Assembly (NCBI GenBank): GCA_023053575.1
Contig: JAKZAP010000006.1
Coordinates: 12,099,280 to 12,163,279 of the forward strand
Length of the DNA stretch: 64,000 nucleotides
Reading direction: 5' to 3'
Source of the DNA: Branchinecta lynchi
Lineage: Eukaryota; Arthropoda; Branchiopoda; Anostraca; Branchinectidae
Shown: positions 1-11,420 of the stretch, one piece after another
Numbering within the stretch: position 1 is the stretch's first letter
Layout of the letters: each line of letters starts with the position of its first letter
Notes under the pieces: generated by a model
What the model was told of the DNA's origin: nothing
Seen by the model: the letters and a program-made list of their open reading frames with translations, nothing else
Database searches by the model: none
Made by a program: the position numbers and the translations under genes

Positions 1-1890
1 GAGACCAACGAGTATACACGGGCGACCAAGAAATGGGTCCACCTCCGCTCATTGTTGTCGGAACATTTTTAGTCGGTGGATGGACGAGAGACCATTGTTC
101 TTACTCGTTATTTGTTCTTGGTTTCTGTTAATCCCCCTATGCCTCACAGTGAGCACTTTGATCAAACATGGTAAAATGAGTGGAAAACCTGTCAGCTGTG
201 TCCCAGGTAATGGAGGTTTTGCATACATTTCAGCAGCAGAAAGTGAAAGTGACCCTCTACCCTATGGATCCGACTTTTTACTATGTCGACGCAAGTGTTG
301 GTTATGAGGCAATAGTGGACTAACAGAAATTAGTCCGCTTGTAGCGCTGAACTGTAATATGGTCAATTCCTAGATGTTTCCCAGCAATCTTGGGTTCAAG
401 CTGTACGAAGCTGATGTGCTGCACATCAGTCTCTTGCCTTTTCCAAGGTTTTTACGTGGCGATTCGATCAGAAATAAAACCCGCCATTTTGCATTTTTGT
501 ATGGCTTTAAGTCACGCTTTTCTTGTTTATTAATCGTGCCGTTCAAAACAGCGTATTGGCTTACCGCTGCCAATTATCTTGTTATGTTCTTAATTTGTTC
601 TTACATTATTCCTTGTGCCCTTCTCTCGGGTCAAGTATGATAGTCAATTTATTTTATAGACAGAAACAAAGAACTGAGATTACTTTAATTACGGAGAGGA
701 CGTGGAATGACTAGCGGTATATTCTGCTAATCGGACTGTGCTTGTTACTGGCTTTGCAATTTATTGACGTTCAGAAAGTTAAGAACTGACTTTTGCTCTA
801 TGGGTGAGGTGGGAGGCGGCAGTGGCTGACGGCATGATGTTGACTTATCAGCGTTCCGTCTCTTAAATGTAGATAGCCAATCTAGCTTGAAGTGGTAAAG
901 ACATCTTTTTTGCTGGGTGAGACGGAGGTGTGGATGATTGGCACGTAGGTGTTGAAAGTCGGAATTGGGTTTTGCGCCTTCAGCCAAGCAGCTGTGCAAA
1001 TTTGCATTTTGTGTTACCAATCATTCCCTGGGGTAACATGATTCTGCTAATATGTGAAACGCCTTCGAAGTTTGATGCGAATTTTTACTGCCGGTATGTT
1101 AACCAGAAATTATCTTAAAGGATCATTTAAACGGCGGGTATTTTCACCCGGAGACTAGAGGGGAAAGTGCTCAAACGGTACCCAGGTATTTTTCAAGGGA
1201 GAGTACTCTCATGTCGCAATAGATTCCGTAAAGCCAAGGATATCTCTGTACAATGAAAACCAACATGTGTCCATTTGGATCACTTCTTGTATGGACAAAA
1301 TCAAAATTATTCCTCGAAAATCCGATTTTATTGTTGCTGACGTCGAAGAATAACCTCGACAAACAAATCCCTCGGTAAAAAGGTCATGAACTTAAATTCC
1401 AAAATACCCGAGGATTTGTTACTGTTGCGAGGAAAAATACCCACGGAGTACGGGCAAATACCCTTCGTGCAAACGTACCTTAAGTGTATCGTATAAGAAA
1501 TCATAAAAATATCGTCCGTAATACTAAAAGAAAATGACTGAAAGAGTTGGTCTGGAAAGACAGAATTACTTTAGCTGCACGAAAAAGTTTACAATATACA
1601 TAATTTATCCGTAACAGTTGATTCGTCGGATATTTTACTTAAGGAAAACAGGTGTTCAAAATCTGAAGAGCGAGGTGTGAAGCTGGATGTTTTTAAGGGT
1701 AAGTAAGTTTGACGCATCGTGTTATTAGCTTTGTGAATGAAGAAAAAATACCCGAAACAATAAACAGTCAAAATAGTGAAGATTATGGAACTACGTGACA
1801 ACACAGCTCCGGGTATAGCCTAACCGTCTTTCTAGGATGTCAGGGTAACTATGTTGAAATTGATTATTCTGACCACTTTTATTTTTACAG
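1..1890. other. Intron upstream of the Ig2 exon (partial)
   Basis: No exon is recognised here. A Robo Ig1 domain should lie upstream of Ig2, but neither its cysteine/tryptophan pattern nor its C-terminal 'DxGxYxC' motif was found in any + frame. Short reading frames at 80-307, 374-640 and 745-1020 match nothing I recognise and have no neighbouring splice signals that fit the model. The stretch ends in a pyrimidine-rich tract and TACAG at 1890, the acceptor for the Ig2 exon. The base composition is A/T-rich, like the other introns. Confidence 0.6.
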
Positions 1891-2047
1891 ATATTCAGTC
1901 TGAGTTCCGGGCTGTTCCACAAGTCACCCGTGCTATCCAGGGTGAATCGATCGTAATGGAGTGTGATCCCCCTAAAGGCCAGCCTGAGCCGCAGATTCGG
2001 TGGCGTAAAGACGGTCAGATACTGGACCTCGTTACGTTGGGTCCAAG
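1891..2047 (+). CDS. robo: Robo exon: first half of Ig domain 2
   Basis: This exon encodes residues 1-51 of the visible protein plus part of residue 52. It follows a T-rich tract ending TTTACAG and ends at AAG|GTAAGC. It enters in phase 1 and leaves in phase 2. The translation has the A-B strands of an I-set Ig domain ('GESIVMECDPPKGQPEP', Cys24) and the invariant Trp37 in 'IRWRKDG'. The Cys-to-Trp spacing of 13 residues and the PPKGxPEP loop are characteristic of Robo Ig2, part of the Slit-binding region. The open frame extends upstream to an ATG at 1851, but the acceptor, family homology and downstream phase make that ATG intronic. The first codon is completed by an exon outside the window. 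Confidence 0.93.
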
Positions 2048-3122
2048 GTAAGCTAATTATTTGGACTTGTTTGTACTATTTGGAAAAAAACGGCAAATCT
2101 TACCTCACTGAAGAGTTTGCTTGAATGCTGATTCTCTGGGAAACGTATACTAAAACTACACAAGACAAACGGACCAGATACACTTTACACACAGAAACTG
2201 ACACACTGCAAAACTAAACAAACTTTCAAACTACGAAAGGAGCTGAGTAAAATGGGGTGTCGACTACACCACGCTTAAACGTTTGGATACTGCCTGAATC
2301 AACAACTTCTGCTAATCATTGTTTTAATACATGATCTAAGCTAGTTTTGTTCTTTTAACCTTGTTTCAGGTTAGTCGGTTAGGGTCAGCTTAATCTGACG
2401 AAGCGAGTATCGTCACGTCAGTTTCGAATTATCCGCTCTAGGTCTGATCAGTTATTTCAGCGGCAAGTTTTATTTGCCCTTTCCATAGTAAACTATTGAG
2501 ACTAGTTCTTGCTGGTCATCATTATTTGTTGTGTTTCGGGAGGACCCCTCTTAAAAAATGTCCAAAGTTGTATTAATAGTTAGTCGTCTGACTTATTTCG
2601 TATAACACAGAAAGAATGAGGGAGGCTTATCAGACATTGGAGCAACTCCCACAATCGGTACCCCACTCCATTGACGAAGTAGCTTTCCAACCTCTGTGAA
2701 ACAGCGTTCGAACAGGCCGGATTCTTTTCCGTTTTTTTTTTAAAGCTGGACTGGTAAAAATAATTATTAATTATTTTTACAAAAAAAAACAAACAATTAT
2801 AATTATTTAGAATCGCCCACCTGAGTCCTTTTCAAAGCTACTCGCCTTCATACGATCTATCTTTGCACACTTTCACTGCGCATTCTCCGTGATTTCTTGT
2901 CGTCAGTCTTTCCTTAAAATTTCACACATGCGAGGGAACGATCGCCATTAACATTCTTCCCGACAACCAACATCCGTGTTCATTATTCACCTTAGGCTTG
3001 TATAGGCGAACAATTACACCTATTCATACGTTTCCCTGGCTTTAAATTAAACTCGTGCGTTGACGTCCCACCGAATTCTTTCATTCCCCTGTTTTATTGT
3101 TTGTTTTTGTTTCCCCTTCCAG
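2048..3122. other. Intron within Ig2 (1.1 kb)
   Basis: GT..AG intron with donor GTAAGC and a T/C-rich tract ending TTCCAG. It splits the Ig2 domain in phase 2. No gene, RNA or well-defined repeat was seen in it. It is A/T-rich, with short A and T runs near 2735-2800. Confidence 0.85.
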
Positions 3123-3253
3123 AGTAAGGCTTGAGCCAGGTGGGAGTCTATTGATTACCGCAGTCGGGACTCCCGACACTGGGAGATACCAGTGCGTCGC
3201 CTCCAACGTCGCGGGAGTCCGGGAGTCACCAGCTGCACTTCTGTCAGTACATG
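3123..3253 (+). CDS. robo: Robo exon: second half of Ig domain 2
   Basis: This exon encodes residues 52-95 and the first base of codon 96. The acceptor is TTCCAG|AG; the alternative AG two bases later would put a stop in frame. The donor is CATG|GTAAGT. The translation carries the D-G strands of Ig2, 'GGSLLITAV' followed by 'DTGRYQCVASNVAG' with the second disulphide Cys76, the partner of Cys24 in the previous exon. It enters in phase 2 and leaves in phase 1, the usual phase for Ig domain borders. The next exon continues directly into Ig3. A hAT-type MITE lies only 35 bp beyond the donor. Confidence 0.93.
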
Positions 3254-3288
3254 GTAAGTCCTTCACTTCTTCTTTTACTATGGTGCAG

Positions 3289-3445
3289 CAGGCCCGTATC
3301 CAGGACTTTTTTTTTGGGGGGGGGGGCGTGGGTCAGACCAAAAAGTACACACAAATATATTTCAGAGATTAAAGCTTATAAAAACGATTATTTTTGTAAG
3401 CTGGGGGGGGGGAACCCCTAACTTTCCATCCTGGATACGGTCCTA
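3289..3445. mobile_element. hAT-type MITE, GTATCCAGG family, copy 1
   Basis: Begins CAGGCCCGTATCCAGG and ends with the inverted GGATACGGTCC. Both subterminal regions contain long G runs, and the core is A/T-rich with 'AAAAGTACA'. The flanks are imperfect repeats (TGGTGCA before, TGGGTGCA after), compatible with a decayed 8-bp duplication; other copies have exact 8-bp duplications. It is non-coding and too short for a transposase. It lies 35 bp after the second Ig2 exon. Confidence 0.75.
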
Positions 3446-4349
3446 TGGGTGCATGGTTAAGTTATGGATTCACTGTCCAAAATGAAAAATGCGAAATAAC
3501 TTGGTCGCGGTTCAAATTTTAGGCTTTGTTCTCGCCAGAGAATTTTGCAACCGGAAACGAAGCCGCACCCGGAAAATCAAATTCCGCTCTTTACTAGCAG
3601 GACTTAGCTCATCCGAATATTCACAGCAAAGTTGCACCGAGCTATGTCGGAGCTCTGCATTTTTTAAGGTTTGAGCCTCCGAGTTTTTCGGGGCTGCAAA
3701 TTTCTGAGCCGCTTCCGGATTTTTCCGAATGTTAGTGTTTCGGATCACTTTCTCCGTTTCGATGTAGTTTGAAGGATCCTAATCTGGGTTCGGGTTGCAG
3801 CACCGAACCCGAATTGTTTCCCTTTACCATATGAGTTTGGAAACAAGAATCCGGATTTCAGTTTATCTTTCGAGACGAGGTCGTACCTAAACCAAGCTCC
3901 TAGAAACAGAAGGTTGACTTCGTTCTTTCTAAGAACAAATTACAGTGCAGGTCGACCAATTGTTTGCCGTTTTTTTTTTTTGTCATCAAACTTCATCAAA
4001 CATTCCAGAACTCCTTCATTTTCTACATTTCCAAATTCAGCATCACAAGGAACCATCTTAGAACCGGGACCCCAGCCTTATTCCGTTATAAGCAGAATTG
4101 CTATTCAGGAATTGAAATGAAAAAGGGAGGCTTTGTCTGAGAAGAAAGAGCGGAAGGAACCCCCCTGTCTAATTAAAATGGGAAAACAGACAAAAGTGTT
4201 TTAAACCGGAACAATACGGCTCGACCTCATGACGCCCAAGTTGGAAGGGTTCTTGTGCAAAGAAAAGGAAGAACAGGGGGAACTGGTGTGTACAGACAGG
4301 TAGATTTGATATCGATGGGAGTTATCAGGATATAACATGGGGGAATAGC

Positions 4350-4540
4350 TGAGATTAATTCTGGCAATATTTCGCCCTTCTTCGCAAGGATCCTCTTCAG
4401 GCTTAAAGCACACCTCGTGCTGTTTACTTTTTATGTTCCAGTATCCAGAACTATATGTATACTGTAAAACTGGGCTCTGCTTTTAACAAATTATCTACGG
4501 CTTTGGCTGTTTCAAGCCTTTTCCCAGGCCCATTGACTTC
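4350..4540. repeat. Repeat fragments: foldback arm plus decayed TTAA-family piece
   Basis: Around 4372-4403 is one arm of the foldback family best seen at 40274-40392 (core 'TTCGCAAGGATCCTCTTCAGG'-like, one base different at several sites). Just after it, 4466-4530 resembles the interior of the TTAA-flanked elements at 27635 and 33688 ('ACGGCTTTGGCTGTTTCAAG' corresponds to 'ACGGTTTTCGCTGTTTTAAG'). Both pieces are diverged and have no clear ends. Confidence 0.5.
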
Positions 4541-5970
4541 CAGCAAAAACTCTGCAAAATTCGGATAACCGGTTTTATGCATCAGTAGCATGTTACGCGA
4601 ACACATGTCAGGAGCATAATGCACATGGAAATAGTGACTCATGCAAGTGCGAAGATTAGTGAGGTGTCGTTAGTGGGTTCAGAATGGACCATGTGTAAGA
4701 TGGGTCTCTGGGCTTAATAATTAATGAATGTAGTCAGTGAAGAAGGTTACATTGACATTATATGTACGTCGGATCCTTTGAACTAGAAATTTCACCGAAA
4801 ATCGAAAACCGAAATATCGCTTGAATAACTCTCTAACACTTTTCAGCTTACAATTCTGATGTGATTCGCAGTCAGTCATTGAACGTAGTCTAAACCTATG
4901 CCTTTTTGCTAGTTCCCCTTCTTGTCAAGTACAAGACATGACTAGGACACTCCTGAAACTGTACATTACACGTTCGGAAAATTAGCTATTTAAAAGAAAC
5001 TAGCCGTTCTCCCGTAAGGTTAATCTCCCAATACTCCCAATACGACTTTCGAGACAGGTATGTCAATCTTACTCACTTACATGTGAGACGTGAGGAACTA
5101 AACCCAAAAAATTGGTTAACACTGGAACATGGACTATTAGTCACATTGTATTCGAATCGTGTTAGAATTATGTACGCACTCTCGAAACTACTTAATGTTT
5201 ACACTTATCCCGTTAAAGTTGAACTTGAATAACATTCAATCCTATTTTAAACTGAATGTTGACAGGATGATGACTCTTTAATTTTTCCGAAGTAAAATTA
5301 AGTTTCGGGGTGTCTTAGATATGTTGGGTGCATTTGCTTCGTTCTGAAATAAAAATCATTCGTCACCCAGGAGAATTCGGAATAGGAACTTGCTTATTTA
5401 GGAAACACGCTTGGCGATGTTATGCATATCACGGTTGGAATAAGAATGTAATGGGAGTATGATCTTCAATTCACTGTCTGTTTTTGACTAGTTGAACAAC
5501 TCAGGACTGAGGGCCCCTGACGGTCGATCTGTTATTCTCCAGCTGATCGAACTACTAAAGAATGACACTTATTATTTCGTTGGAGGGGTTTGGGGTTTTG
5601 GTCCTCTTCAGAACTTCACGGCACTCTACCATTCTTCAGCAGCGAGGACAGACTTCATTTTGTCTTTCGTTCGGTTGACCGTGCTTAAGTGCTTCTTCCC
5701 TCCACTTGATCCCCGCTCTTCCAATCAGGAGATCTTGCCAAAGCCGTTTCTTTGGCAACTCTCCAAAGAGGTTTTCTTGGGGCTTTTGTTTCCTTTTAAT
5801 TGGAACAAGGAAGCGTCGGAATCTAATCATCAGGATATCCTTAGGAAGTACCAGGCTAGAGTTTCTCATTATAATTTACTACTGGCTCCATGCATTTACT
5901 GTAAAGAGATGTCTCCAAAATGGCGCTATTTTGACGACGAATGTCCTTAAAAGATGAGAACGAATAAATA

Positions 5971-6126
5971 TTATGACTTCTTTCTTCTTCTCCGAGCAGC
6001 AGGTTGAACAAGGTTTTGAACAGTTCCACTGGTTGGATCGTAGGATTGTTGGGTGACCTTGGATTCCTTGGTCCAGCATTCTTCTTCTTTTGCTAATTTA
6101 CAGGCTTTTTTGACAAGTGTCAGCAT
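5971..6126 (-). pseudogene. 51-codon lysine/arginine-rich fragment, unknown
   Basis: A minus-strand open frame of 51 codons beginning ATG CTG and ending TAA, rich in Lys, Glu and Arg, with a basic end 'AARRRRKKS'. The amino-acid mix looks more protein-like than the surrounding random frames. It has no recognisable domain, no promoter or splice context, and sits inside a Robo intron. It could be a retrocopy or transposon fragment, or chance. I do not recognise it. Confidence 0.15.
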
Positions 6127-6403
6127 TTCTTATGTCATTATTGGACTTCCTAATTAGCCCCTAGGCGCCATGTTACTGGTGCTCTGCAACTGGCTATTGT
6201 TGATGGGTTGCCTTTTCAAGGGGGCTCTTGTGGATAATGGTTTGTAGCTTGGAATCGGGCTCTTTGAGTTAACACCTAGGGCTAGGATCCAGCTGGTACA
6301 TGAGCTAATGCGTTTGTGTTGTGGCCACGACCGGGGCAAGTTGTAGTTGCTACGCTACGTGTCACTCACTTTCCCAATATCTTTGATAACCGTACTTTTC
6401 TAC

Positions 6404-6596
6404 CAGGCTCGTATCCAGGAATTTATTTGGGGGGGGGGTGCCTTTCGGGGGGGGGGGGGGGTTGCCTGCTGGTCGGACAAAAAAGTACAAAAACACATAG
6501 ATCAGAGAGAAAAGCGTATACAAATCTTTTTTTTTTGCGTTTCGGGGGGGGGGGGGGGGGGGGTCAATCCCCTAACCCCCCGTGGATACGGCTTTG
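6404..6596. mobile_element. hAT-type MITE, GTATCCAGG family, copy 2
   Basis: Starts CAGGCTCGTATCCAGG and ends GTGGATACGGCTTTG. It is flanked on both sides by the perfect 8-bp direct repeat TTTTCTAC (6396-6403 and 6597-6604). An 8-bp duplication and a terminal CA(G/A)GG are hallmarks of the hAT superfamily. There are three very long G runs. The overlapping frames read from this element are artefacts of its poly-G and poly-T tracts. Confidence 0.88.
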
Positions 6597-7594
6597 TTTT
6601 CTACATAGGCGGTAGTAGTTGTCCATCAATATTTCGTGTTCTTTCATCCTGCCTCTCCGCCCTGCTTCCTCCCTACTTGATAGACGCCTTTTGCGGCCAA
6701 CCTTTTTGCCCCGCTGGACCGAGAAACGAGGACATCTCAAGTCGTCTATCATCTCATCACCTTCTATCATATGTGGCATCTAGTCTTTCATCATTAAAAC
6801 GTGGTTAGCTCCGTCTTACGTTTCATTTAAAACGTTACCTTCGGAGAGTCGGGCGATCCGAAATTAGAAAATTGGGAAACATCTTTCCGGCCTGGCTTAG
6901 AAAAACAGAGCGGACCTGTATGGCGTTGGTAATGAGGGTGCGGCAGTCTTGTGTCATTACGGAGGTCTTTCAGACAGTTTGGTAAAGATGTGGTGACGAT
7001 TGACATTGGTTTGAAGTCGGGAAGCGACCAGAGTCTTCACTGTCTCGAGCCAGTGTTTTCTCTGTAAGCCGGGAAACTCCGAGAAGATGCCGGCGGAAGT
7101 CTTTGAACTTTTTTTTCTCCGACAAGTCTTCTTTGCCTCAACCTATTCACACATCTTTTTTATAACATGAGCATGATGTATGGATGAATAGTGCCAAAAA
7201 ACTAATAATTAATATAGAACAGTCACGAATGAGTTCGACCTTACTCCGAAGATATTCCTTATTCCGTTCCTTATTCCTTATTCCTGATGATTGAATAAAA
7301 AAAAAATCGAAGAGTAGTTTACTGCCAGATTTCAATTGAAGGCAAGTCCAGGATGGTTCTTTGTTTTGCAATGAGTAGCGAAAAAAGTCTGGCATCGTTT
7401 CCTCACCTTAGACCTAGAGCCAGAGGTGCCCAGGACATCAACGAGTGGCGCTTATTCGCTCTGGTAGGTTAATGCCAGGACGTCCTTCAACTCAGACTAC
7501 AGACTTGCGTGGATATTTTGCAAGGGCCCTGTAGAGGTGTGACGGATCGTGTTTCTTGGTCTTGCCGTCGAGGTCTTCCTGACGGCTGCCAATA

Positions 7595-7815
7595 CTCTAT
7601 ATGACTAAGTCCAAAACACACCAGTGATCCTCAGGAAAAAGGAGTAAGCGTCTCCGTAACGAATCAAACTCAAGACTCAAATCCTGTGTCAAGCAATCAG
7701 GTGATCTTTGGGAGCAGCTGTGACACCACTTCTTCTTTTCTTCCGCTAGGTACCCGGAGAGGTCGGAGATTTTGCATCGGCAATGAGAGATAGTCATCAA
7801 GAGTATTTAGGATGG
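7595..7815 (-). repeat. GTACCTAGCGG dispersed repeat, copy 1
   Basis: On the minus strand this matches the segments at 11123, 24385 and 46273. It runs from 'GACTATCTCTCATTGCCGAT' through 'GGGTACCTAGCGGAAG' to 'GTTTTGGACTTAGTCATATA'. It has an open frame on the minus strand (7597-7800) containing 'LSGYLAEEKKKWCHSCSQR'. The 46273 copy keeps a similar reading before breaking. It may derive from a transposon coding region; no known domain is recognised. Confidence 0.6.
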
Positions 7816-7929
7816 TGTTTGTCAGCCTGGATTCGGTCATGTCGAGGACGTTCCCAAAGTATCACCACCTTCTGATCCTGATAATTTCGAGGGGTTAGCC
7901 ACTCCTCGACCTACTGTATACCCTTTCTA

Positions 7930-8110
7930 GGCGCCGACTGGAATCAGCGGTGCTGGCCATAAATTAGGGGATTCCCACTTCTACGCATGACGATTTTATT
8001 ATTCTAACACGTGGCAGCTGGTGCCGGCACCGACCGGGAACCGCGGCACCGGGCACTTGCTGTATACTAATATCGAGAGTGGGCTACCTCTCGGATAATG
8101 TTGGGTTGGT
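7930..8110. repeat. Dispersed repeat, copy related to 10930-11070
   Basis: GC-rich segment with 'ACACGTGGCAGCTGGTGCCG' and then 'ATCGAGAGTGGGCTACCTCTCGG'-like sequence. It aligns by eye with the segment at 10930-11070. The two are clearly diverged, and no termini or duplications were identified. Confidence 0.5.
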
Positions 8111-8771
8111 AGTGGTTGAATAGCGAGTGAAAAGTGATTCAAAATGCTTTTGTCGGGCGTCGGTATTCTTTCGGCACATTGGGTTCTTTTATATACAGAT
8201 TTCAAAGAATTTGCATGCAATTTAGTTCAACTTATTCTGTGTATAATCGGTGGAAGCTTCGCTGTTTAGCTTTACATTCCCGGAGACGATTAGTCTGAAA
8301 AGCAATGGTATGGAATCGGGCTGTACCATCTTTATAGACTTGTGGGTATCCAATAGTGATCGAAGTTATCCTTCGCATAAAGTATGTGATCCTTCTGTTA
8401 AAGTTACTGTTATCCATACGAAGTTATCCTCCGCATGAACTTACAACCTAATCGTAACTTTTGGAGTTTGACAGTTTATTTCGATGTTTTCCGGATTAGG
8501 CTACCTGCGTCTAGAGCTTTTTGGTAGATTTTGCTTTATTGGTCAAAATAGCGATCTTTGACAAAAAAACACACACTTCTATTCAAACAATCTGAAAAGA
8601 AAATTCTAACCTACTCGACTGAGGCACAGGTCTTTGTTCTTTTAAAGTGTTTTAATTCTGTAGTTAGTTTTCTTTGTTTTGTCTTCAGAAAATTTGTTGA
8701 ATACGTAGTTACTATTTGATTTGCATAATATTTATTTGTACCATGGCCCGTTGGGCTTTCCATGTACAATG

Positions 8772-8805
8772 CATACACACACATACATACATACACATAC
8801 ATATA
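8772..8805. repeat. CA/CATA microsatellite
   Basis: Short simple-sequence tract of CACACA followed by CATA units. It has no other content. Confidence 0.85.
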
Positions 8806-9775
8806 ACACACTTATCGAAAGTGGACCCCTGGACACGAGTGGAATGGTTCTGCTGGCTGATTGTACTTGATGTAAACAGTTCACAGCCACATGTCTGTAA
8901 GATTTCATCAGCTTTTGTTTTGCTTCTTTCCTACTATCGAACACACCTTGCATGGTTCTTCTGTTTACAAACTGTTTGCCACACGAAGTTGTAACGCTCT
9001 TGCCTCTCCCCGATTTCCACTATCTTTTGTACTTGATTCCCCCATTAGAACCCGAAGTTTGCCCGATATCCATATCACTCCAACGTGTGTTTACGCCTAC
9101 TGGAATTCACACGTGATATCGGCGAGCAGATGTGAGCTTATTAAGCCGCTATTTGTTGTGGCTAAACATTCGTGCCTAAGCTGAAATTTTGGACTATTGT
9201 TTAAAGCTTACCGTCTGACGCTGACACCTCCAGCGTTGATCCCCCAGTTTTTTTTTTCACCGGGCTTGCTTTAAAAAAATGTTTTGTTGGGCCAGTATTA
9301 CCATAATAACAAGGCAAATCCGCTCACTAAAACTTCTCCACGGGGCTTGAGCTGGTTTAATGCTTCGAGGCTGAGTCTGCAGATCTTGGAATCGAAATTT
9401 GAAACATGGCCGTAAAGTTGTGAACCGACAAACTTGCATAGAAGAGATACATTATTTTTTGAAAGCCCGTAGCCATTCCTGAACTTCTTAATTCTAATCC
9501 TGTCCTTAGCTTGTGCTTCATACAAACCCACCCTTTATTGTGGCTCACAGTCAAGCCGATAAAATACTTCAGCATAAGACTTTTGAGACAGTGAGGAAAG
9601 TCGGTCTCGAAAAGAAACAGCATGTTTTGAGCCTTTTATACTGATGGCATAAGAAGAGAGAAAATATTTGTTAATAATAAATATTCCTTCAGCCCGAGCT
9701 GACTGCAGATCATTTGACAGTGCTAAACGGATATTCAGCTGAGTTTTGTTTTTTCCACAAGTTCATTTTCCAGTT

Positions 9776-9850
9776 TGAGGGGCTTGAGCCTGAAGAGGAA
9801 CCTTGCAAAGAAGGGCCGGAATATAGCTCGAAGAAACTGCAGATAACGTA
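9776..9850 (+). repeat. Foldback-family single arm
   Basis: Contains 'CCTGAAGAGGAACCTTGCAA' followed by 'AGAAGGGCCGGAATATAGCTC', one arm of the hairpin repeat seen complete at 40274-40392. Further arms are at 4372, 13102, 58561 and 63685-63790. Confidence 0.6.
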
Positions 9851-10555
9851 TTCGTTTTGCACTGTTGAATATAATAATAGTGGAGAATATCGGGACAAAC
9901 AGTAGCCTATCTGTTATACTAGAGTCGAAGAACTGATTCAAAAATCGGATCAATATTTTTTTTTTGATCGAATTATGTTCTACTTAAATGCTATCAGCTA
10001 AAATTGCGATTATACCTAAATTAGGATTCAGATCTTGACACTAATGAAACATAAAGTGTCTAAAGGTCTAAGATGTCCTCTAAGACGTAGCATATTATAA
10101 AATAACTTCTGTTCCAAATTAGACTTCTATCTTTAGCTCTGTTGCTGATTAAGTTGTCTGACAAAGGATGTGTGAAAACTGCCCCACCCCCTGCTGTCTT
10201 CGATCGGAAGTACATTCCGGGTGGTGACATGGAGTGAAAGGAATCGGCAATAAATTCAGCTTGCGGCGGAAAAGGTTTTTTATTAATAATAATAAATAGA
10301 AAAAAAGCTTTCGCCCTCTCACCTCGTTCCGAACAAATTTGGAAATCCATATTGAGGTTCGCAGATCAGCTAGAACTTAAACTGTCGTTGACTTCGTGAA
10401 CTCTGAACATAATATCATTATTTTGAGGGTTTGGGCCACACTAAAACTTAGAATCTGTTTGGGAAGTAGTTAGTCTTTTTACAAAACACGCAGATTTAAA
10501 GAATTTTGCCTGCGGCGCTCACGGAATTGAAGTTTATCTGACGTGTTGATTCCTC

Positions 10556-10690
10556 CTTTAATTCAATTCAATTCAAATATTCTATTGACCTCCAAGATCG
10601 GAGAGTATAGAATGAAATAAATACAAACAAACTGGCCCAACATGTAAAACTACAAAAAACAATCTGGCCAAAGAATACTAAATATACAAG
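10556..10690. repeat. AATTC-tailed retrotransposon-like 3' end
   Basis: A run of AATTC units is joined to an A-rich stretch with 'GACCTCCAAGATCGGAGAGT'. Short tandem-repeat tails next to a compact conserved segment are typical of non-LTR retrotransposon 3' ends, here in reverse orientation. It resembles the arrangements at 11323 and 22341. The family assignment is inference. Confidence 0.4.
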
Positions 10691-10929
10691 AAAATAAAAT
10701 TATAGACATGCGTTAAACTAGATTAACTCTTTAGCCGCTAAGTATAGGTTATGAGTAAGAAAAGACATTTTCGACAGAAAATTTTGTTGCTTTTTTTCGT
10801 ATGATTTGAAGTGGAACTTTCAAATGGTAAAAATTATGTTGGGCTGAATCAGCATTGGGCATATCTCAACGGGACCTACTCCCTGGTACTTGCTGCACAC
10901 CTTGTCCCTGCACCAAGCATAATCGGCGG

Positions 10930-11070
10930 TGCCGGCACCGGTTTCGACCCTAACTATGCTGGTTTTAACGTTCTGACACGTGGCAACCGGTGCTGGGACC
11001 GGCTCGGCAACGTGGCACCAGAAATTGATGTACACTAAAACCGAGAGTGCTAAACCCCTCGGTAAATCTA
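10930..11070. repeat. Dispersed repeat, copy related to 7930-8110
   Basis: GC-rich for this region, with repeated 'GGTGCCGGCACCGG'-like sequence, 'ACACGTGGCAACCGG' and a downstream 'CCGAGAGTG...CCCCTCGG' palindrome also seen in the 7930 copy. Confidence 0.5.
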
Positions 11071-11122
11071 GATCTTGATCAAGTACTGCTGATGACAAAT
11101 GCAAATTTGCAAATTCGCCGTG

Positions 11123-11293
11123 TACCTAGCGGAAGAGCCGAAAGCGGTATAACAGCTGCTCCCAAACATCGCCGTAATTGGTTAACACAGGATTGAGTTG
11201 TTGAGTTTGAGTCGTTAGTGCTACGTTTTCTCTGTGTTCCCGAGGTTCACTGGCGTGTTTTGGATAGAGTTTTCTGATTAGCTCTCTTGATGT
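11123..11293 (+). repeat. GTACCTAGCGG dispersed repeat, copy 2
   Basis: Matches the 24385 and 46273 copies over about 150 bp: 'GTACCTAGCGGAAGAGCC', 'ACAGCTGCTCCCAAACATCG', 'ACTGGCGTGTTTTGGA'. Its reading frame is broken by stops, so it is non-coding here. Confidence 0.65.
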
Positions 11294-11322
11294 TAGAAGC
11301 CTAGATTGATCCACGTGACATG

Positions 11323-11420
11323 TCAATTCAGTTTCAATTCAATTCAATTCTATTTTTTTTTTCAACACCAATTACGGACTAGCCGAATAGCAGGTGGTAA
11401 AGTCAACATACATTAAAAAC
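11323..11420. repeat. AATTC-tailed retrotransposon-like 3' end
   Basis: (AATTC)n followed by a T run and an A-rich segment, directly after the GTACCTAGCGG repeat. It has the same layout as 10556-10690. This may be the 3' end of a non-LTR element in reverse orientation. Confidence 0.35.

Noticed and set aside
1851..1890. ATG at 1851 as a start for the Ig2 exon
   Set aside because: The segment is T-rich and ends in a canonical TTTACAG acceptor exactly where Robo Ig2 homology begins. A receptor would not start at Ig2.
5492..5950. 152-codon + strand frame
   Set aside because: No family resemblance, no splice sites that fit the Robo model, and minus-strand frames of similar quality overlap it.
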